Source: an uncultured Nitrospirales bacterium (GTDB lineage Bacteria; Nitrospirota; Nitrospiria; Nitrospirales; UBA8639). Taken from it: 64,000 nucleotides of DNA. A model generated the notes under the pieces. The model saw only the letters and a list, made by a program, of their open reading frames with translations. It made no database searches and was not told the DNA's origin. Shown here one piece after another: positions 63,301-64,000 of this stretch (position 1 is its first letter; each line of letters begins with the position of its first letter). Location: contig OY282373.1 of the NCBI GenBank assembly GCA_958295805.1, positions 591,001 to 655,000 of the forward strand, given 5' to 3'. A program made the translations under genes and the position numbers.

Positions 63301-64000
63301 CGGCCTCCGGCCTGACGGTGAACTCGGCGACGATCAGCCTGACGGACGACGACGCAGCCCCGACCGCGATCACGCTGACGGTGAGTGACAGCAGCGTGGG
63401 CGAGGGCGACGGGGCGACCTCGATCACGGTGACCGCCACGGTGGACGGGACCACCCGGTTCGCCGAGGCGAAGACGGTGCGGGTGAGCGTGGCGGGGACC
63501 GGCACGGCGGGCGCGGTGGACTTCGCGGCGGTGGAGGCGTTCGACATCGAGATCGCGGCGGGAGCGGCGAGCGACACCGCGGGCTTCACGCTGACGCCGA
63601 CGGACGACGCGGTGGACGAGACCAACGAGACGGTGACGGTGAGCGGCATGTCGGGCAGCCTGACGGTGAACGCGGCCACGATCACGTTGACGGACGACGA
63701 CGCGGCCCCGACCGCGATCACGCTGACGGTGGACGACAGCAACGTGGGCGAGGGCGACGGGGCGGCGACGATCGCGGTGACGGCCACGGTGGACGGCACG
63801 ATGCGGTTCGCCGAGGACACGACGGTGACGGTGAGCGTGGCGGGCAGCGGCACGGCGACGGCGGTGGACTTCGCGGCGGTGACGGACTTCAACATGACGA
63901 TCCCCGCCGGGGCGGCGAGCCAGACCGGGAGCTTCACGCTGACGCCGACGGACGACGCGGTGGACGAGACCGACGAGACGGTGACGGTGAGTGGCATGTC
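48366..64000 (+). CDS. giant secreted Calx-beta repeat protein (open at the right edge)
   Basis: The frame from ATG 48366 (or 48429, the second in-frame ATG) runs to the window end without a stop, at least 5,211 codons by my reading. Residues near 50-75 form a signal peptide (PFAAAFLGIALLAAFAAAPAAAQD). Two cadherin- or Ig-like segments follow (LPAGLSFAAATRTISGTPTAAQGA in part), then dozens of repeats of about 100 residues with the Calx-beta pattern (SISENGGVSTVTATL, TLTIAAGATTSTGTVTV, TVTVSGTVSGGN, LTLTDDE). From about 61950 a second Calx-beta type (DYADAGTGTATSGTDYTAL) appears, ending in a third. Acidic DDE/DDD loops should bind calcium. A secreted adhesin or biofilm-matrix role is an inference. 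GC content is far above the neighbours and third positions are almost all G or C, which suggests transfer or a chimeric join near 48.26 kb. Confidence 0.88.
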   Translation, partial: MREEKPIPKNPLTVVARKVASMAKADPRSAKNSISVVKAAAGRGRRAAAGLPFAAAFLGIALLAAFAAAPAAAQDSCTTCLERPVVTSTPASGSTYYPGETIVVQVRPRNSPWVSMTSADSPTLGLNVGGTVKSLSGNLQSRRYSYTVYDHEQRQTVTRSRDSNVLEFRYTVQKGDRDTDGVSVAANALGGGNIGASVGGALFGGGGTWYPSLSKNHSAMSDQSGHKVDTRAPTFSGVTGPDIIFYAGAYVNYRLPAVANADAVHNLTYSVTSARPLPNLPLNLLVGYSLNATTRAITGSWTSALSRNNYTLRATDGFGRTADLTFHLQVSTDAGIEAITITSDPGSDDTYGKVAPFGTNDTITVNVDFTHRLTTVLGSRVCLRIQIGSNTRTECEPSSYTSDSSRWDKLDFSYAVQADDWDGDGISFPTNPMGAGKDGGLRFRITGVGTDNRVNRSFASIPADANHKVRGQQTVPSFGSTASPVYSWVKGNAVSQALPAVPAATDGDGGVTYTIEGNLPAGLSFAAATRTISGTPTAAQGATNYTLAATDGDGDKATLRFSIEIEEIAVSISSPSVAEGAADGTATLKYDVTLNRAPGRRVTVAYAAAADPGTAEADADYATITGGTLTFAASETSRTFEVGVKGDALDEPDETVRIALSNPSGAVLGSASTGVGTITDDDPTPTLALALSASTIDESGAGNATTVTASLSGGTSGEEIVVTVTVTGGTAAAGDFSLSSDKTLTIAAGATTSSGTVTVTAMHDTTDEPAETATVGGTVAGGHGLVAAPEGLTLTIADDDAAPGVTLSVSPASVSENGGVSTVTATLTNPSSAATTVTVTAAVTGLYTVGSDASIVIAAGETANAADTALIVAVDDDVHQGSAGRSTTVTATAANDQGTTGSVTGAPLTLTDDEDLPEVTLVLSPTSISESSGVSTVQATLSVVSSAAVTVTVTAAAGTGAIAADFSLSSNRTLTIAAGNTTSGIAVPWVTVTANGNTVDSPDKQVTVSGTASGANGVVAPSDVTLTVTDDEDPPTVALVLSPTSISESSGVSTVTATLLGVSSEAVTVTVGAAGATASAGDFSLSSATTLTIAARATTSTGTVTVTAIDDATDATHEPDETVTVSGMVSGGNNVAPPSSVTLTLTDDEALPRVTLALSSSSISEGSGVTTVTAALSGASSEAVTITVSASPLSGAVVADYALSTNRTLVIAADSTASAGTVTLTAVNNAVQTADKTVTVSGAASGGNGVSAPAGLTLTITDNDGSLPGGVTRWTNGGLPGADWDVDTASLLGKTASQPIAISGTYVPHIIDVWACANKTVTRSGSLSNQPSSTDCTKLANDINTARSVTIALTQAMIDNDGVVIIFTIGGGSSTQYVNAEWVPIVALPKATLSLSSSSIAENGGVSTVTATLDKAALSAATLTVSAPAGDLTLSAAATLTFATGATASTGTVTVTAVSNTTDAPDKRVSVSATASGDVRAPPAATLTITDDDAAPRVLLALSSSSIAENGGESMVSATLSRPSSAATTVTVTAVENFYTVGSDATIVIEAGETANPFGVNTVIITAVNDDVHQGSGGRSTTVTGTAVNSQGVGDVTLLGATPLTLEDDETLPTVALALSEPDPTNPETIFESWSGASMVTATLSSASSAAVTVTVAATGVTAAAGDFTLSSDKTLTIAAGATTSTGTVTVAPVDDTTDEADETVTVSATVSGGNGVAAPSSVTLTIRDDDAAPGVTLSLSPSSISENGGESTVTATLTHPSSAATTVTAAAVTGFYTVGSDATIVIDAGETANAADTATVVAVNDAIDNVGNRSATVTGTAQNSQGVGTVMGASLTLTDDEATPRATLALTPATIAEHDGTNPGSSTVTATLSGVSSEAVTLTVDAAAGTNAAAGDFSLSSAKTLTIAAGATGSTGTVTVTAVDNATHSPDRSVTVTATVSGASGVAAPSSVTLTLTDDEDLPEVTLVLSPSSILETGGVSTVTATLSGVSSEAVMLTVGATGATAAAGDFSLSSAETLTIAAGQTTSSGTVTVTAENDVTDEPDETVTVSATVSGASGVAAPSSVTLTITDDDALPTLSLSLSASTIDESGSGNVATVTAALSHPSGEAVTVTVSASPGAGTDFTLTGTTLTIAADSTTSAGAVTITAANDTTDSPDKSVTVSGAATGGRGVGAPTSLTLTIEDDDAAPGVTLAVSPTSIAENGGVATVSATLTHPSSAATTVTVMAALGFYTVGSDATIEIAAGETANAADTALVTAGDDAAHSGGRSTTVTATAANDQGVGSVTGAALTLTDDEDLPEVALVLSSASISETGGVATVTATLSVRSSEAVTVTVDAAPGTGAIAADFDLSTATTLTIAAGQTASTGAVTVTANGNAVDAPDKSVTVSGTASGGNGVVAPPDVTLTLTDDEAFPRVALVLSSASISETGGVATVTATLSVASSEAVTVTVSTTPISGSDFTLSTARTLTIASGQTTSTGAVTVTAEHDTTDETDETVTVSATVSGGNNVAAPSSVTLTLTDDETLPTVTLALSSSSISEGNGVTTVTAALSGASSEAVTVTVSAAPLSGATVADYALTANRTLVIAADSTASTGTVTLTAVNNAVQTADKTVTVSGAASGGNGVSAPAGLTLTITDNDGSVPTGSATTWRNVGQTQTNWDVTTMSLVAEISQQTIEFTGGYEQGNVDVWACANKQVDQRAHTNIPGPSSTECTKLDNDIGGARSVAITLTQAMIDNDGIVILFTREWTGSNVIYYNTEWVPIVAPPKATLSLSPSSISENGGVSTVTAALDKAASAAATLTVSAAAVAPAAAGDFSLSSANTLTFATGETASTGTVTLTAVDNAIDAPDKTVTVSATASGDVTAPPDATLTVTDDEGGLTVVESGGSTATTEAGGTDSFTVRLTSNPSQTVSVLVTSQDTSECEVSADGGATYGVSGTVAMVPTGGDATAAAASLWNSPHTVTVRGKDDDVNDGNQICRVTVDPSETGASTLPYNRVSTQTVSATNEDDDVAGLTVSAVTGQATEAGGTATFTAKLATRPTAAVTVTVTGGDASEGTVSPSSLTFAPGTWNAAQAVTVTGVDDDVDDGDQTWDVTLNPDSAPGSAGDAHYRALNNATVRVSTTDDDTAGVTVTPTVLTVTEQAATGATFTVALASEPPPGTTAVRLSRSDAEIDLNGVRTYPYTLSFNPTTWSTAQTVTVTASADSDVRNDTKEIRYTVAGYAGGVTNEVAVTVTVIDDDKPIVSLALSASSILENSGVATVTATLDRRATEATTVTVSAAAVAPAMSGDFSLSSARTLIIPAGSTTSTGTVTITPVDNATDAPDKAVTVSATASGGNGATPPSSLTLTIEDDERLPEVTLALSEPDATKPDTINESGPGNASTVTATLSGASSQAVTVTVSATGLTAGSGDFSLSSATTLTISAGQTTSTGTVTITATHDVTDEPDETVTVSVAAISGGNGVAAPSDVTLTIADDEDTPTVALALSPTSIEEDGGVSTVTATLSGASSQAVTVTVGATAGTGAVRDDFSLSSATTLTIAAGGTTSAGAVTVTANGNAVDAPDKTVTVSGTVEGGNNVAPPSDVTLTLTDNEDLPEVTLALSPTSIGEDGGVSTVTATLSGASSEAVTVTVAAAAVAPAESGDFTLSGATTLTIAARQTTSTGAVTVTANGNAVDAPDKTVTVSGTVEGGNNVAPPSDVTLTLTDNETLPTVTLALSEPDPLKPDTIDESGAGNASTVTATLSGASSEAVTVTVSATGLTAEAGDFTLSTANTLTIAARATTSTGTVTVTARDDTTAEADETVTVSGTVSGGNNVAAPSDVTLTIADDEALPTVTLVLSPTSIGEAGEVSTVTATLSGVSSEAVVVTVGATAGTGAVARDFSLSSATTLTIAAGSTTSAGAVTVTANDNDVDVADKSVTVSGTVSGGNMVAAPSNVTLTLTDDDTAGITFSPATLTLTEEGPSQKFTMVLDSEPTGQVFITFHPDPGISVKGAVAPHTYSWGSLDSSNWDTGITARELTVAALADSNKQDETRYVKYSMSGYGSFDAPFSNPRNGVKVTVIDDDKPVVTLALSAASISENGGVATVTATLDRTATEATTVTVSAAAVSPAASGDFGLSSATMLTIATGSTTSTGTVTITPVDNATDAPDKSVTVSATVAGGDGAAAPSDATLTITDDDAAPGVTLSLSASSIMENGGVSTVTATLSHPSSAATTVTVTPVSGFYTVGSDATIVIAEGQTANASDPALVAAANDDEHQGAAGRSTTVTGTAANAQAAAESETVTVTGAALTLTDDERLPEVALVLAPASITESGGVSTVTATLSGTSSEAVTVTVDAAAGTGAAAADFTLSGTTTLTIASGDTTSSGAVTVTANDNAVDAPDKSVTVSGTVSGGNNVAPPSSVTLTLTDDEDTPMVALVLSSTSISESSGVTTVTATLSGVSSEAVTVTVGAAPGTGAVAGDFSLSSTDTLTIASGDTTSTGTVTVTAIDDATDEADETVSVSGTVSGGNSVAPSSVTLTITDDDPAPMLSIDSPSVTEGDSGSTDLTFTATLSAASGREVTVDYADAGTGTATSGTDYTALTAGTLTFAAGTTSQTFDVAVTGDVLDEADETVNVRLKDPVNAAVSTTAGTGTGTITDNDATPRLLISSPSVTEGNSGSTALTYTVTLSAASGREVTVQYADAGTGTATSGTDYTAITSGTLTFAVGTTRQTFSVSVTGDTVNESNETVEVTFSGATNATISTRAGLITNELRVDGTITDDDDAPDTITLTVDDADVGEGDSATTITVTATVDGTTRFAEATTVSVSVAASGTTGAVDFAAVSDFNISIAAGAASATGTFTLTPTDDSDDETDETITVSGTSTGLTVNPDTISLTDNDGVPTSITLTVNDNSVGEVDGATTITVTATLDGSTTLGSATTVRVNVAGSGAATAVDFNTVSAFDITIAAGDASGTANFTLTPMNDVVDETDETITVRGTASGLTVNSATISLTDDDAAPTAITLTVSDSSVGEGDGATSITVTATVDGTTRFAEAKTVRVSVAGTGTAGAVDFAAVEAFDIEIAAGAASDTAGFTLTPTDDAVDETNETVTVSGMSGSLTVNAATITLTDDDAAPTAITLTVDDSNVGEGDGAATIAVTATVDGTMRFAEDTTVTVSVAGSGTATAVDFAAVTDFNMTIPAGAASQTGSFTLTPTDDAVDETDETVTVSGM
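52164..52530 (+). repeat. Trp/Cys module A inside the giant protein
   Basis: About 120 residues interrupt the Calx-beta run after ITDNDGS. They contain TRWTNGG, WDVDTASL, IDVWACANKTV, SSTDCTKLANDI, TQAMIDNDGVVIIFT and NAEWVPIVA. The same order is found in module B at 56.3 kb. I do not recognise the module. Confidence 0.75.
56293..56670 (+). repeat. Trp/Cys module B inside the giant protein
   Basis: Homologue of module A: TTWRNVGQ, NWDVTTMSL, VDVWACANKQV, SSTECTKLDNDI, TQAMIDNDGIVILFT and NTEWVPIVA. The repeat domain just upstream is also nearly identical between copies, so this is a higher-order repeat of about 4.13 kb. Confidence 0.75.

Noticed and set aside
48273-63997. Very long minus-strand frames opposite the giant gene (up to about 925 codons).
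   Set aside because: They are Arg/His/Asp-rich or Ser/Val/Thr-rich mirror readings of a strongly biased GC-rich repeat. The plus strand has one continuous frame with a signal peptide and recognisable domains.

Overview
The window comes from a diderm (Gram-negative) bacterium. It has a BamD-like lipoprotein, outer-membrane beta-barrels, the MurJ flippase and a full System I (Ccm) cytochrome c maturation cluster. The housekeeping genes are moderately GC-rich, and the spacers are full of short dispersed repeats, RAYT/REP relics, toxin-antitoxin pairs and a restriction system. My best guess is a Nitrospirota (Nitrospira-like) organism, possibly host-associated. That is an inference from gene style only, because the window has no rRNA or marker gene that fixes the taxon.

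Layout. 0-5.4 kb: a gene end, a truncated REP-associated transposase, an NTF2-like protein, an EamA transporter, a phosphopantetheinyl transferase, a ferredoxin, an IS1182-type remnant and a frameshifted AT-richer glycosyltransferase. 5.4-14.8 kb: housekeeping genes smc, ispH, fabH and bamD-like, then ccdA with a TlpA-like thioredoxin, then a C39-like protein. 15.0-23.3 kb: ccmA, B, C, a CcmE/CcmD-like fusion, a GIY-YIG cassette, then ccmE, F, G, H and I. With ccdA and the TlpA-like protein, these genes export heme, keep apocytochrome thiols reduced and attach heme in the periplasm. 23.4-27.6 kb: an AGCS symporter, a CopD-like membrane protein, a zinc-ribbon peptide, an FG-GAP lipoprotein and an unknown protein.

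27.8-38.3 kb is an accessory island. It holds a PstI/BsuBI-like restriction-modification pair, an NCS2 permease with an extra cytoplasmic domain, a split Hip-type kinase operon (kinase plus HipS-HIRAN partner), a vapBC pair with a TGA codon inside each gene, an outer-membrane protein, a Phd/VapC pair beside a duplicated tail of that outer-membrane gene, and an AlbA_2 (Schlafen-like) protein with an 11-base tandem repeat in its coding sequence.

38.4-48.3 kb returns to core genes (a spermidine-synthase-like membrane protein, a TerB-like protein, murJ, an outer-membrane protein, gltA), interleaved with two unusual repeat arrays. At 40.1-41.3 kb the first 31 codons of a small gene are repeated, each copy behind the same hairpin. 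At 47.6-48.26 kb the 3' end of gltA is repeated in 139-base units and ends in a larger gltA tail fragment. From 48.37 kb to the right edge one reading frame of at least 5,211 codons runs without a stop. It encodes a secreted giant protein of Calx-beta-type repeats, with a much higher GC content than the rest of the window.

The items I consider most likely to be new are the gene-head array, the gltA-tail array, the CcmE/CcmD-like fusion, the Trp/Cys module duplicated inside the giant protein, and the frame-changing repeat in the AlbA_2 gene. The Hip kinase/HipS-HIRAN pair belongs to a family known from comparative genomics but, as far as I know, not characterised biochemically.
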